A stretch of 64,000 nt of DNA. Source: Parapedobacter flavus. GTDB taxonomy: Bacteria; Bacteroidota; Bacteroidia; Sphingobacteriales; Sphingobacteriaceae. Below are positions 43,699 through 52,379 of the stretch, one piece after another. The position numbers and the translations under genes were made by a program. The first letter of the stretch is position 1, and every line of letters begins with the position of its first letter. The stretch lies in NCBI RefSeq assembly GCF_035818675.1, contig NZ_JAYKZZ010000020.1:1-64000 (forward strand), written 5' to 3'. Under the pieces are notes generated by a model. It did not search any database, was not told the origin of the DNA, and saw only the letters and a list, made by a program, of their open reading frames with translations.

Positions 43699-44733
43699 AT
43701 GCCGAAAAAGAGCATCGTCACAGGTATATTGTCATACGGGATGTCAGGACGCGTATTCCACGCACCTTTCATTAACCAGAAAACACGGTTTGAACTGCGG
43801 GCTATCGTAGAACGCCATGAGAAGCGGGCACAACAACGGTATCCCGATATCATCAGTTATGATTCGGTAAATGATCTGTTGTATGACGATGCCATTGAGC
43901 TCGTGATCATTAATACGCCCAATAATACCCACGTCGACTATGCAAAACAGGCATTGCATGCCGGTAAGCACATTTTGGTAGAGAAACCTTTTGCACCCAG
44001 TAGTACAGAAGCCAAGGAAATCTTTGAGCTGGGCCGGAAAGTGGGCAAGCACGTCATGGTTTTTCAAAACCGGCGCTGGGATAGTGATTTCAAATTGCTC
44101 AAGCGTGTGGTGGAACGGCAAGCGGTAGGGGAACCCATAGAATTGCACGTCCGGTTCGATCGGTACCGCCCGGAAAAAGGCCCTAAAGTGTTTAAGGAAA
44201 TGCCTATTCCAGCCAGTGGCGTATTGTACGATCTGGGACCGCATCTCCTCGATCAGGTGATTTGTTTGTTTGGGAAGCCCGATAAAAGCATGAAAATCCT
44301 TACGACCCATAGACAGGAGTCTGAGGTAGATGATTTTGCCACATTGGTGCTTAGCTACCCCAAGGGATTAACGGTATTTATCCATGCGAGCCTGTTGGTG
44401 GCCAATCCGCTGCCAGCCTATGTGCTGCATGGTACCAAGGGATCTTTTCAGAAAGTGAGGGCCGATGTACAGGAAGACCAACTGCAATCGGGCATCTCAC
44501 CGAAAGATCCTGAGTACGGTATAGAACCTTCCGGTAAGGAGGGATTGATTACGCTAATGAAACCCAATGGTGATCGGGAAATCCGCTACCGCGAGGCGTT
44601 AAAAGGCGACTATAATGACCTGTTTAACGCGGTATATGCACAGATCCGGCGGGACGAGCCATTTCCTGTGACAGCGGAGGAAATCTGTTGGCAGCTGGAA
44701 ATCCTTGAGCAGCAAGTTTGGAATGAGCGGTAA
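43699..44733 (+). CDS. Gfo/Idh/MocA-family oxidoreductase
   Basis: The 344-residue NAD(P)-dependent sugar or inositol dehydrogenase-type enzyme has an N-terminal Rossmann fold (VTGILSYGMSGRVFHAPFIN; the usual G-x-G-x-x-G is modified) and the family motif HVDYAKQALHAGKHILVEKP with the catalytic Lys. GVLYDLGPHLLDQVICLFG gives the substrate-site Asp and His. The substrate cannot be predicted. No signal peptide is seen. Confidence 0.93.
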   Translation: MPKKSIVTGILSYGMSGRVFHAPFINQKTRFELRAIVERHEKRAQQRYPDIISYDSVNDLLYDDAIELVIINTPNNTHVDYAKQALHAGKHILVEKPFAPSSTEAKEIFELGRKVGKHVMVFQNRRWDSDFKLLKRVVERQAVGEPIELHVRFDRYRPEKGPKVFKEMPIPASGVLYDLGPHLLDQVICLFGKPDKSMKILTTHRQESEVDDFATLVLSYPKGLTVFIHASLLVANPLPAYVLHGTKGSFQKVRADVQEDQLQSGISPKDPEYGIEPSGKEGLITLMKPNGDREIRYREALKGDYNDLFNAVYAQIRRDEPFPVTAEEICWQLEILEQQVWNER

Positions 44734-44840
44734 GTCGTAGCCTATTTCAATTCGATGTTTGGTGACGGTGAATTAACACACCGTTAATAATAACAAAACG
44801 TTGCATTGCTATTATTGGCCAGGTAACTTACGGTGGTCAC

Positions 44841-46907
44841 ATGATAGCAACTGTGAAGCATACATATCCCCTTATAAACCGAGAAATAAGCTGGTTATAT
44901 TTTAACGAGCGGGTGCTGCAGGAGGCGGCCGACAAAACGGTGCCGCTTATTGAGCGGTTACGGTTTCTGGCTATTTTTTCGTCCAACCTGGATGAGTTTT
45001 ACCGCGTAAGAGTAGCCACCCTCAATCGACTGGTAGATATCAATGCCAAGGCCAAAACCATGCTTGGTTTCAACCCCAAAAAGGTACTTAATGAAATAAA
45101 GGATATCGTGGTGCGGCTCGAAAAGCAGTTCGACTACCTGTATGAACAGGAAATCATCAAAGAGCTGGAGGCCCAGAAGATCTTCATCATCAACGAGCAA
45201 CAGCTAAATGTTGCGCGGGGCGCATATGTGCGTGAGTACTTTCGGCGGCAGGTGCTGCCAACACTGGTGCCCATTATGTTGGAGGAGACGGATGTGGCAA
45301 AGCCTTTTCCAGAACTGAAGGATCGGCATACGTACTTTATCGTAAAGCTGACCTTCCGGAAAAAAGTGAAGTATGCACTGGTGGAGATTCCAAGCCCCAT
45401 TATTTCCCGCTTCCTTATATTGCCCGAAAATAATGGGTTAAAGTTTATCATCCTGCTAGACGACATTATCCGATATTGTTTGGATGACTTGTTTTTTATT
45501 TTCGACCCGGATACCATTGCGGCTTACAGCATCCAGCTTACGCGGGATGCCGAGCTGGATATTGATCCCAATATGAGCGAGAAATTCGTAGATGCACTGA
45601 TGCACAGCCTGCAACGCCGGGATAAGGGCCGACCCATGCGACTGCTCTACGATAGCGATATACCGCTCGATTCCTTAGACTATTTGGTCGGTCGCATGCA
45701 ATTGGACACGGATGCGCTGATTCCCAGCGGCAGGTATCATAACTTCCGGGATTTCATCGATTTCCCCAATGTGGGCGGGTCGGCATTGGAGTACCCAGCC
45801 ATGCCCCAACTGCGGGTCAACGACCTGGATCTCGGGCGGAGTATCTTTAGCCAAATGGCACAACGCGACTACCTGGTCAGCCTGCCGTACCAGTCGTTCG
45901 ATTATATCGTCCATTTCCTCCGTGAAGCCGCCATTGACCCGAAGGTGCAGGAGATCAATATCTGCCTCTACCGGTTGGCCGAAAATTCGAGTGTCATCAA
46001 TGCGTTGATCAACGCCGCACAAAATGGCAAGGTGGTCAACTGCCTCATTGAATTGAAAGCACGGTTCGATGAGGAAGCCAATATCTACTGGCGAAATCGA
46101 CTGGTTGCGGGCGGCGTAAATGTAAATATCGGTGTAGTACAATACAAAGTGCACGCTAAGGTGTGCCTTGTTACGCGTCGTGAGAAAAGTGGTTTGGTTT
46201 ACTACGCGAACCTCGCCACGGGCAATTTCAATGAGAAGACAGCCAAAAGCTATTGCGACCACAGTTTGTTCACCATAGATCCGGCCATTACAAAAGACTT
46301 GAAGCGCCTTTTCAGGGGCTTGGAAAAACAGGTTTTCCGTCGCGACTACAAATCAATCATTGCGTCGCCGCTGGGAACACGAATGCGGCTATACCAGCTT
46401 ATTGCCGATGAAATCGAGCAGGCTAAATCCGGAAATAAGGCATATATGATCCTGAAAATGAACAGTCTTTCGGATGAAGAGATGATTGAGAAACTTTATG
46501 AGGCCAATAATGCCGGTGTAACCATCCAACTCATCGTAAGGGGGATGTGCTGTTTGGTGCCGGGGCAAGTGGGATTCAGCGATCGGATTACGGTACGGAG
46601 TATTGTAGATCGCTATTTGGAGCATGCACGTATTTGGGTTTTCGGCAATGGTGGCGATGAACTGATTTACCTGTCGTCCGCCGACTTAATGACACGCAAT
46701 ATCGACCGTAGGGTAGAAGTGGCATTTCCCATCATGGATGGCCGTATCCGAAAAGAAATTCGCGATATCATCAATATCCAACTACGTGACAATACCAAAG
46801 CCCGCGAAATCAATCAATCAAACAACAACCGATACATCGGCGCCAAGCGTAAAATTAAGCATCGGGCCCAGGAAGATATTTACAATTACCTGAAATATAA
46901 ATCTTAA
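44841..46907 (+). CDS. ppk1: Polyphosphate kinase 1
   Basis: The 688-residue enzyme makes long polyphosphate from ATP reversibly. The N-terminal PPK domain starts YPLINREISWLYFNERVLQE and includes FLAIFSSNLDEFYRVRVATL. The phospho-acceptor His is in VQYKVHAKVCLVTRR (~residue 438), and the second conserved phospholipase D-like region follows at VWVFGNGGDELIYLSSADLM-type sequence (IWVFGNGGDELIYLSS). The exopolyphosphatase gene starts 5 bp downstream, so synthesis and breakdown are in one operon. Confidence 0.97.
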   Translation: MIATVKHTYPLINREISWLYFNERVLQEAADKTVPLIERLRFLAIFSSNLDEFYRVRVATLNRLVDINAKAKTMLGFNPKKVLNEIKDIVVRLEKQFDYLYEQEIIKELEAQKIFIINEQQLNVARGAYVREYFRRQVLPTLVPIMLEETDVAKPFPELKDRHTYFIVKLTFRKKVKYALVEIPSPIISRFLILPENNGLKFIILLDDIIRYCLDDLFFIFDPDTIAAYSIQLTRDAELDIDPNMSEKFVDALMHSLQRRDKGRPMRLLYDSDIPLDSLDYLVGRMQLDTDALIPSGRYHNFRDFIDFPNVGGSALEYPAMPQLRVNDLDLGRSIFSQMAQRDYLVSLPYQSFDYIVHFLREAAIDPKVQEINICLYRLAENSSVINALINAAQNGKVVNCLIELKARFDEEANIYWRNRLVAGGVNVNIGVVQYKVHAKVCLVTRREKSGLVYYANLATGNFNEKTAKSYCDHSLFTIDPAITKDLKRLFRGLEKQVFRRDYKSIIASPLGTRMRLYQLIADEIEQAKSGNKAYMILKMNSLSDEEMIEKLYEANNAGVTIQLIVRGMCCLVPGQVGFSDRITVRSIVDRYLEHARIWVFGNGGDELIYLSSADLMTRNIDRRVEVAFPIMDGRIRKEIRDIINIQLRDNTKAREINQSNNNRYIGAKRKIKHRAQEDIYNYLKYKS

Positions 46908-46912
46908 CAATC

Positions 46913-47803
46913 GTGAGATACGCAGCAATCGATATTGGCTCCAACGCGGTGCGGCTCTTGATAGCCGACATTATCAGAAACGACGATGTCGTGTCGTTCA
47001 AAAAGAATACACTGGTACGGGTTCCTTTACGGTTGGGCGATGATGCATTCATCGACCACCGTATTTCCGTGTCGAAAGCCAAAGATCTGGTAAAGACAAT
47101 GGCGGCATTCCGGAATTTGATGGACGTGTACAAAGTAAGTCAGTACATGGCGTGCGCCACATCGGCCATGCGTGAGGCGACCAATGGCAATGCGCTGTTA
47201 CACGAAATCAACGAGGCCGGCATAGACCTGCGGATTATCGACGGCAGTGAAGAGGCTAAGATCGTTTACAGTAGCCATATCGAGCAGCACCTCAGCAGTA
47301 ATAAGGCATACTTGTATATCGACGTAGGCGGGGGAAGTACCGAGGTGTCTGTTTTTGCCGAAGCGAAATTAATGGCCTCCGCATCGTTCAATATAGGGAC
47401 CATCCGTATCTTGGATAACCAAGATAGCGATGAGACATGGAACGACATGCGGGATTGGGTAAAATACCACACGAAGGCATTCAAGACCGTGTATGGTATC
47501 GGTACGGGTGGCAATATCAATAAGCTCTCGCGGCTTGCCAATAACAGTAAGGAAGATAAACCCATTTCATTTGCCAAGTTGAAATCGCTTTACGAATACC
47601 TGGGGTCTTTTTCGCTGAAAGATCGCATCAACGTATTGGGGCTCAACCATGATCGTGCGGATGTGATCATCCCCGCTTGCGAGATCTTCCTTACCCTTAT
47701 GAAGTCGGGCCGCCTGCGGCAGATCATCGTTCCCCGTGTGGGTTTGGCCGATGGTATTATCCAAACACTTATCGATAAATACGGAGCGCCAAAATCGCGG
47801 TGA
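46913..47803 (+). CDS. ppx: Ppx/GppA-type exopolyphosphatase
   Basis: The 296-residue ASKHA-fold phosphatase starts with GTG (RYAAIDIGSNAVRLLIADI) and shows the phosphate loops YIDVGGGSTEVSVFAEAKLM and GIGTGGNINKLSRLA. The length matches the short form lacking the C-terminal HD domain, common in Bacteroidota. It is coupled to ppk1 with 5 bp between them. Confidence 0.95.
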   Translation: MRYAAIDIGSNAVRLLIADIIRNDDVVSFKKNTLVRVPLRLGDDAFIDHRISVSKAKDLVKTMAAFRNLMDVYKVSQYMACATSAMREATNGNALLHEINEAGIDLRIIDGSEEAKIVYSSHIEQHLSSNKAYLYIDVGGGSTEVSVFAEAKLMASASFNIGTIRILDNQDSDETWNDMRDWVKYHTKAFKTVYGIGTGGNINKLSRLANNSKEDKPISFAKLKSLYEYLGSFSLKDRINVLGLNHDRADVIIPACEIFLTLMKSGRLRQIIVPRVGLADGIIQTLIDKYGAPKSR

Positions 47804-47903
47804 AAAGACACTTGGCTAAAGAAAAAAAATACCTTACTTTTCATCTGTAATCGTTGGCTTTCAACGGCAGATGAGAGAACGATAAAATTGTATTATATGC
47901 GGG

Positions 47904-47934
47904 TTGCATATAAATACAATTTTATCTAAGTTTG
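47904..47934 (+). promoter_or_regulatory. tRNA-Leu promoter
   Basis: TTG (47904-47906) and TAAGTTTG (47927-47934) are 20 bp apart, and the tRNA begins 17 bp later. A hairpin with arms TCATCTG/CAGATGA lies upstream at 47841-47874 between ppx and this promoter. Confidence 0.6.
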
Positions 47935-47951
47935 CGCCAGTAAATCCTTTC

Positions 47952-48038
47952 GCGGAAGTGGCGAAATTGGTAGACGCACCATCTTGAGGGGGTGGCGCCC
48001 AACAGGGCATGGCAGTTCGAGTCTGCTCTTCCGCACCA
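47952..48038 (+). tRNA. tRNA-Leu (GAG)
   Basis: Class II tRNA: acceptor GCGGAAG/CTTCCGC, anticodon loop TTGAGGG with GAG at 47986-47988, a long variable arm (GCGCCCAACAGGGCAT), T arm around AGTTCGAGTCT and an encoded CCA at 48036-48038. A terminator hairpin follows. Confidence 0.97.
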
Positions 48039-48050
48039 GTTATAATGGAG

Positions 48051-48074
48051 GCCTTTGCGAAAGCAAAGGCTTTT
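48051..48074 (+). terminator. Terminator after tRNA-Leu
   Basis: GCCTTTGC pairs with GCAAAGGC around a GAAA tetraloop, followed by TTTT, 12 bp after the tRNA. Confidence 0.85.
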
Positions 48075-48127
48075 GCTGTTTTAGGGTGTTCCGGAAAATT
48101 AACGCCACCGCTGTTATAAAGCGATGA

Positions 48128-48751
48128 CTATAAAAGTGATACGCCAATACCCAGCGAGAAAACCCGGTTTTTGATGTCGTCCGACCATTTATAAGTGCTA
48201 TTGGTGATATTAGCGAGGCCCAACCGATAATTGACATTGAGCGAAAATCTGCTCCATTTAACGCCCGTCAAAAAATTGATCCCATAATCGACACTTTTCA
48301 TGGCATTATCCTTATAAATGATCATAGCTGATGTAGAGCCGCTAGCATAGGTGTTCTCCCCATTCATCGAAAATCCTATGTACGGCCCCGTGCCCGCAAA
48401 GACATTGCCCACATCACCTATGGGCACTTTACCTAGGAAATTGAAGGGGAAATCGAGCCACATGGTGCGCTGTATAACCTCCGCGCCCCCCAATATCTGG
48501 GATTCAATAATCTTGGCTCCCTTCCCTTGCAAGGAAACCTCAGGATGGAGATAAAGCCAAGGGGCAATGCGTGCGTCCAGGTATCCGGTAAGGTGAAAGC
48601 TCGTCCTTGGTTGCACATCGGAGATATTCTCCGAATCAGCAAAGCTGTAGGAGGGAAAATTAATGCCTGCTTTTAAGCCAAAGTCGGTTTGCGCCTGAAT
48701 GCTTGTGGCAAGCAATACCATGAAACCTAATGATGGGATAAGTTTTTTCAT
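48128..48751 (-). CDS. Outer-membrane beta-barrel protein (PorT-like)
   Basis: The 207-residue protein has a signal peptide ending near ATSIQAQ, then TDFGLKAGINFPSYSF, the usual opening of PorT-like small barrels. Strands alternate to the end (YDFGINFLTGVKWSRF-type; NVNYRLGLANITNST) with a final VFSLGIGVSLL. No partner is adjacent and no function is assigned. Confidence 0.9.
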   Translation of the reverse strand: MKKLIPSLGFMVLLATSIQAQTDFGLKAGINFPSYSFADSENISDVQPRTSFHLTGYLDARIAPWLYLHPEVSLQGKGAKIIESQILGGAEVIQRTMWLDFPFNFLGKVPIGDVGNVFAGTGPYIGFSMNGENTYASGSTSAMIIYKDNAMKSVDYGINFLTGVKWSRFSLNVNYRLGLANITNSTYKWSDDIKNRVFSLGIGVSLL

Positions 48752-48910
48752 AATTAGTACGTGTTAGTTAATTAGTTAACTTAAGTTGAGGGCAATATAG
48801 CAAACTAAATGAAACATAATCGCCATTAAATGAAACATGATATTAGCCATGCCACCAAACAAAACGTTTTCGAGCGTGTTTACTTGGCATAAACATAAAA
48901 TAATTCCATT

Positions 48911-49129
48911 ATGGCTATTGTAAAAGTAATCGAGGTCATCGCCTCATCCACCACTAGTTTCGATGACGCCATCCGCAATGCGGTTAAAGAAGTGTCGGCT
49001 ACCGTTTCTAATGTAGATTCGGTCTATGTAAAAGATTTTAAGGTGCACGTCAAAGACGGCGAAATTTCTTCCTATGGAGCCATCTGCAATGTAGCGTTCC
49101 GGGTAGAGCGGGGCAGCGGTAATATCTAA
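48911..49129 (+). CDS. Dodecin family protein
   Basis: The 72-residue protein matches dodecins, small flavin-binding dodecamers: VKVIEVIASSTTSFDDAIRN, AVKEVSATVSNVDSVYVKDF and the C-terminal VAFRVERG. It is cytosolic, monocistronic, and convergent with the next gene. Confidence 0.94.
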   Translation: MAIVKVIEVIASSTTSFDDAIRNAVKEVSATVSNVDSVYVKDFKVHVKDGEISSYGAICNVAFRVERGSGNI

Positions 49130-49144
49130 TGCCTAATGCAACAA

Positions 49145-49921
49145 CTACCTACGGTCGCGCTCTTGGGTGGGAGCTTTGATTGCTGCCCGCTGTTCGGGGG
49201 TTAACGCTTTAAATTCGGCATAGGTGTCCATGATGTAGAGGCGGAGGTCGGATTCATCTGCAGTAGACAAAAATTCGACTGAGGGGCGATATTTCGTCAT
49301 GTATAGCTCGAGGGCTTCTTCTTCCAGCGGGGTAACGGCGGTAATGGCCGCTGGGGTGAAACGGGCATCGATTTTCCTGCGTTCCCTTTCGGCGAGCAGC
49401 AATTCGTAGCGTTGCCGGGCCTGCCGCCCCGTTTTGCCAAACCACCGAGAGGGTGAGATGCGGATGCCGCCACGTTGTTGCGATACGTCGGTAAAGGCCC
49501 CTTCTGCCTGCGCCCGTTTGATTTCGGTTTCCAGCCGACTGTCGGTCATAGCCTTTATCTGTACTTCGTCGAGTTGTACCGCACTGCCGTCCGGCGTAAG
49601 GTATACCCGCTTAATGCCGAATTCGATAACAACTACGGTATCGGTACGGTAGCCCGGGTATTCAAATTGGAGGCGTTGGTTTTTGTCGACCGCTATGCTG
49701 AAGGAGCCATCTTCGAGGCTCTCGGCCAAAGTGCCCGTATGGAGGTTTTTTATTTCTACGTAGGGCAGGGGTTCGCCACTTTTCAATTCTAGTACATATC
49801 CATTGAGGACGGTGTTTTGCGCTACGGCGGAGGAGGAAAACGCCCAAAAGAAAACAATAACATACAGCGCCTGCACGATGAGTTTTCTTTCGGATACCGA
49901 CGTCGATTTAAGACACTGCAT
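49145..49921 (-). CDS. CarboxypepD_reg-like domain exported protein
   Basis: The 258-residue protein has a late signal peptide (ALYVIVFFWAFSSSAVAQ), then one CarboxypepD_reg-like domain (LNGYVLELKSGEPLPYVEIK, followed by SLEDGSFSIAV). The C-terminal half is charged and helical, with no known domain. Such domains are usually found on outer-membrane proteins of the phylum. It lies just downstream of the M1 peptidase gene, 24 bp apart on the same strand. Confidence 0.85.
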   Translation of the reverse strand: MQCLKSTSVSERKLIVQALYVIVFFWAFSSSAVAQNTVLNGYVLELKSGEPLPYVEIKNLHTGTLAESLEDGSFSIAVDKNQRLQFEYPGYRTDTVVVIEFGIKRVYLTPDGSAVQLDEVQIKAMTDSRLETEIKRAQAEGAFTDVSQQRGGIRISPSRWFGKTGRQARQRYELLLAERERRKIDARFTPAAITAVTPLEEEALELYMTKYRPSVEFLSTADESDLRLYIMDTYAEFKALTPEQRAAIKAPTQERDRR

Positions 49922-49945
49922 ATTACTATTAACGTATATCCCGTG

Positions 49946-51913
49946 TTATTGTTCGCTAATTTCCCAGCGGTTATTATCCGGATTATGGTCGGGATAGACT
50001 TTGTCGGGATCGAGTTGTACCGTCACGATTTTTTCGTCCGTGGGCGCTTTGAACGTCCATTGCGTATTACGTTCCCATATTTCTACGGGTAGTTTCACCC
50101 GGTGCACTTTGCCGCTCTCTGTCGTGATATCGACAACCACGGGCATGGGCATCTTTTCGAAGTTTTCTATGGTAATGAACCCTCGGTCATCCGGGTTACT
50201 GTTATCGGATATAACCATAACGACGCCTTGATCGAACCGCCAGTTATGCTTGAACCAACCCCGCCAGAACCAGTTGAGGTTCTCGCCGGCCACGTTTTCG
50301 ATCGTGCGGAAGAAGTCGTCCGGCGTAGGATGCTTATACGCCCAACGATGCAAATAGGCCTTGAAGGCACGGTCGAAGCGTTCCGGTCCGAGTATTTCAT
50401 TGCGCAGCAGGGTGAGACCGAAGCCCGGCTTGAAGTAGGCTAATACCCCGATGTTGCGTTCCTGCATGTTCTGCGGTGTACTCATGACCGGCTCCAAGTC
50501 CGGCCGCGTCAGGGCCTGCGCCATCCGGTTGGCATCGCCCGGCGCACGGTAATACTCGCCATTATTGAATGCTTCCGTAGACAGGTCGTTGATAAAGGTG
50601 TTAAACCCTTCGTCCATCCAAGCATGGAGCCGTTCATTGCTACCCACAATCATCGGGAACCAGATGTGACCGAACTCGTGGTCGGTGACGCCCCACAGCC
50701 CGCGGGCTTTGGATTTATAACTGCAGAAAACAATGGCCGGGTATTCCATCCCACCAATTTCCGCGGCTACATTGATGGCTACAGGGTAGGGGTACTCCAT
50801 CAACAGATCGGAGTAAAATTCGATAGAAGCCTTGGTGTATTCGGTCGAGCGCTCCCAAGCGTTGCCACCATTGCTCTCCACGGGATAGGCCGAAAGCGCT
50901 AAGGCGGTGTTGCCACTAGGTAGGTTTATTTTCGCGCCATCCACTATAAAAGCGGGCGACGAGGCCCAGGCGACATCATGGGCATTCTGCAGCTTGAATT
51001 TCCAGGTAAGCTCTTTTTTGCCTTGCGGCCGTGAGCTGGGTTGGGTCACCTCGTCAGCCGATCGGATAACGACCGTTTCGTCGCTTTTCTTCGCCTGTTC
51101 CCACCGCTCCACCTGATCGGCTGTGTACACGTCTTTTGGGTTCAGTAGCTCACCACCCATCACAACGATGTGGTTGGCCGGTGCGGTGATTTCCACTTCG
51201 TAGTCGCCGAATTCCAGGTAAAACTCGCCCGGGCCGGTGTAGGGTTGCACGTTCCAGCCCAAAATGTCGTCATATACGGCCACCCGTGGAAACCATTGTG
51301 CCACGGCGAAAATCTTGCCGTTCTGGGTTTCCAGCACACTGGTGCGGTCAGCTCCATGGGTAGGCACGATGTAGGAATAATCGATGGTTATCGTGGTTTG
51401 TCCACCGTTGGGTTGCAAGGGTTCCGGCAAAAATACCTGCATGCGGGTATCGGTGACCAGGTGCTCGGCAGCTTTGCCGCTTCCCAGTTTTACAGCTTGG
51501 ATGTCGTACCCGCCATCGAAATCCGACCGTGCATCGCCGTAGCGGCTTTTGGTAAGCGGCACGATAAGGTGGCCCCGGCCTTCTTGTGAAAACATGTTTT
51601 GGTCCAATTGTAACCAAATGAAATCCATCGCATCCGGGCTGTTGTTGGTGTATTCGAGGGTTACACTTGCCGTAATCTCGTTGGTTTGGTCATCCAATCG
51701 GGCGCTGATTTTATAGTCGACCGCATTCTGCCAGTATTTAGGGCCGGGCATCCCGCTAGCCGACCGGTATGCTGTGCCGTTGTTGGTGTAGAAAAACGGG
51801 TTGAATGCTTCCGTATAATCGTAATTGTTGGTGACGGTTTGTGCCCAACCTGTCGAGGGTAAAAACGCAGCAGTCATCATGGCGGCTACAGCCGCTATTC
51901 GTAATTTATTCAT
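49946..51913 (-). CDS. M1-family metallopeptidase
   Basis: The 655-residue zinc aminopeptidase-like enzyme has a signal peptide ending near TGWAQ. The active-site motif HEFGHIWFPMIVGSN at ~residue 410 is followed by WMDEGFNTF with the third zinc ligand Glu. The usual GAMEN is GGMEYPAI here, as in other members of this exported group. It probably acts in the periplasm or at the cell surface. The next gene on the same strand is 24 bp downstream. Confidence 0.95.
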   Translation of the reverse strand: MNKLRIAAVAAMMTAAFLPSTGWAQTVTNNYDYTEAFNPFFYTNNGTAYRSASGMPGPKYWQNAVDYKISARLDDQTNEITASVTLEYTNNSPDAMDFIWLQLDQNMFSQEGRGHLIVPLTKSRYGDARSDFDGGYDIQAVKLGSGKAAEHLVTDTRMQVFLPEPLQPNGGQTTITIDYSYIVPTHGADRTSVLETQNGKIFAVAQWFPRVAVYDDILGWNVQPYTGPGEFYLEFGDYEVEITAPANHIVVMGGELLNPKDVYTADQVERWEQAKKSDETVVIRSADEVTQPSSRPQGKKELTWKFKLQNAHDVAWASSPAFIVDGAKINLPSGNTALALSAYPVESNGGNAWERSTEYTKASIEFYSDLLMEYPYPVAINVAAEIGGMEYPAIVFCSYKSKARGLWGVTDHEFGHIWFPMIVGSNERLHAWMDEGFNTFINDLSTEAFNNGEYYRAPGDANRMAQALTRPDLEPVMSTPQNMQERNIGVLAYFKPGFGLTLLRNEILGPERFDRAFKAYLHRWAYKHPTPDDFFRTIENVAGENLNWFWRGWFKHNWRFDQGVVMVISDNSNPDDRGFITIENFEKMPMPVVVDITTESGKVHRVKLPVEIWERNTQWTFKAPTDEKIVTVQLDPDKVYPDHNPDNNRWEISEQ

Positions 51914-51936
51914 GTTGTACGATGTTGGTCTGTCCG

Positions 51937-52281
51937 TTATTTCAATAGGGCTTCGTATTCAGCGGCATCGAATCCTAAGATAACTCCCGCCGGACTTTCG
52001 ATGACGGGCCGTTTGATTACGCTGGTCTTTTCTTGCATCAGGGCATTTGCTGACGCCGCGTCCACAATGGCGCTCTGTGCGTCAGGCGAAAGCTGCCGCC
52101 AGGTGGTACCTCGTTTGTTGACCAACGGCTCCCACCCGATTTGCTGCTCCCAAGCCTCAAGCTTGTCTATCGAAACGCCCTCTTTCTTGAAATCGTGGAA
52201 GGTATAGGGAACGCTATTTTCATCCAGCCATGTAAGGGCCTTTTTCACAGTGTTGCAGTTTTTGATTCCGTAAATGTGCAT
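51937..52281 (-). CDS. ArsC/Spx/YffB-family thioredoxin-fold protein
   Basis: The protein is 114 residues from MHIYGIKNCNTVKKALTWLD; the frame is open 8 codons further, but this start fits the family. The single Cys in the KNCNTVKKA loop and RPVIESPAGVILGFD match YffB-type members rather than true arsenate reductases. The function is not settled. Confidence 0.88.
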   Translation of the reverse strand: MHIYGIKNCNTVKKALTWLDENSVPYTFHDFKKEGVSIDKLEAWEQQIGWEPLVNKRGTTWRQLSPDAQSAIVDAASANALMQEKTSVIKRPVIESPAGVILGFDAAEYEALLK

Positions 52282-52379
52282 AGTGTGTTGTTTTGCCACA
52301 AGCAAACATAGTGATTAATACGGTAGAACGGTAGTAACAGTCGTGTTAATTTCACCCAAAATTTCTATCTTCGTACCGG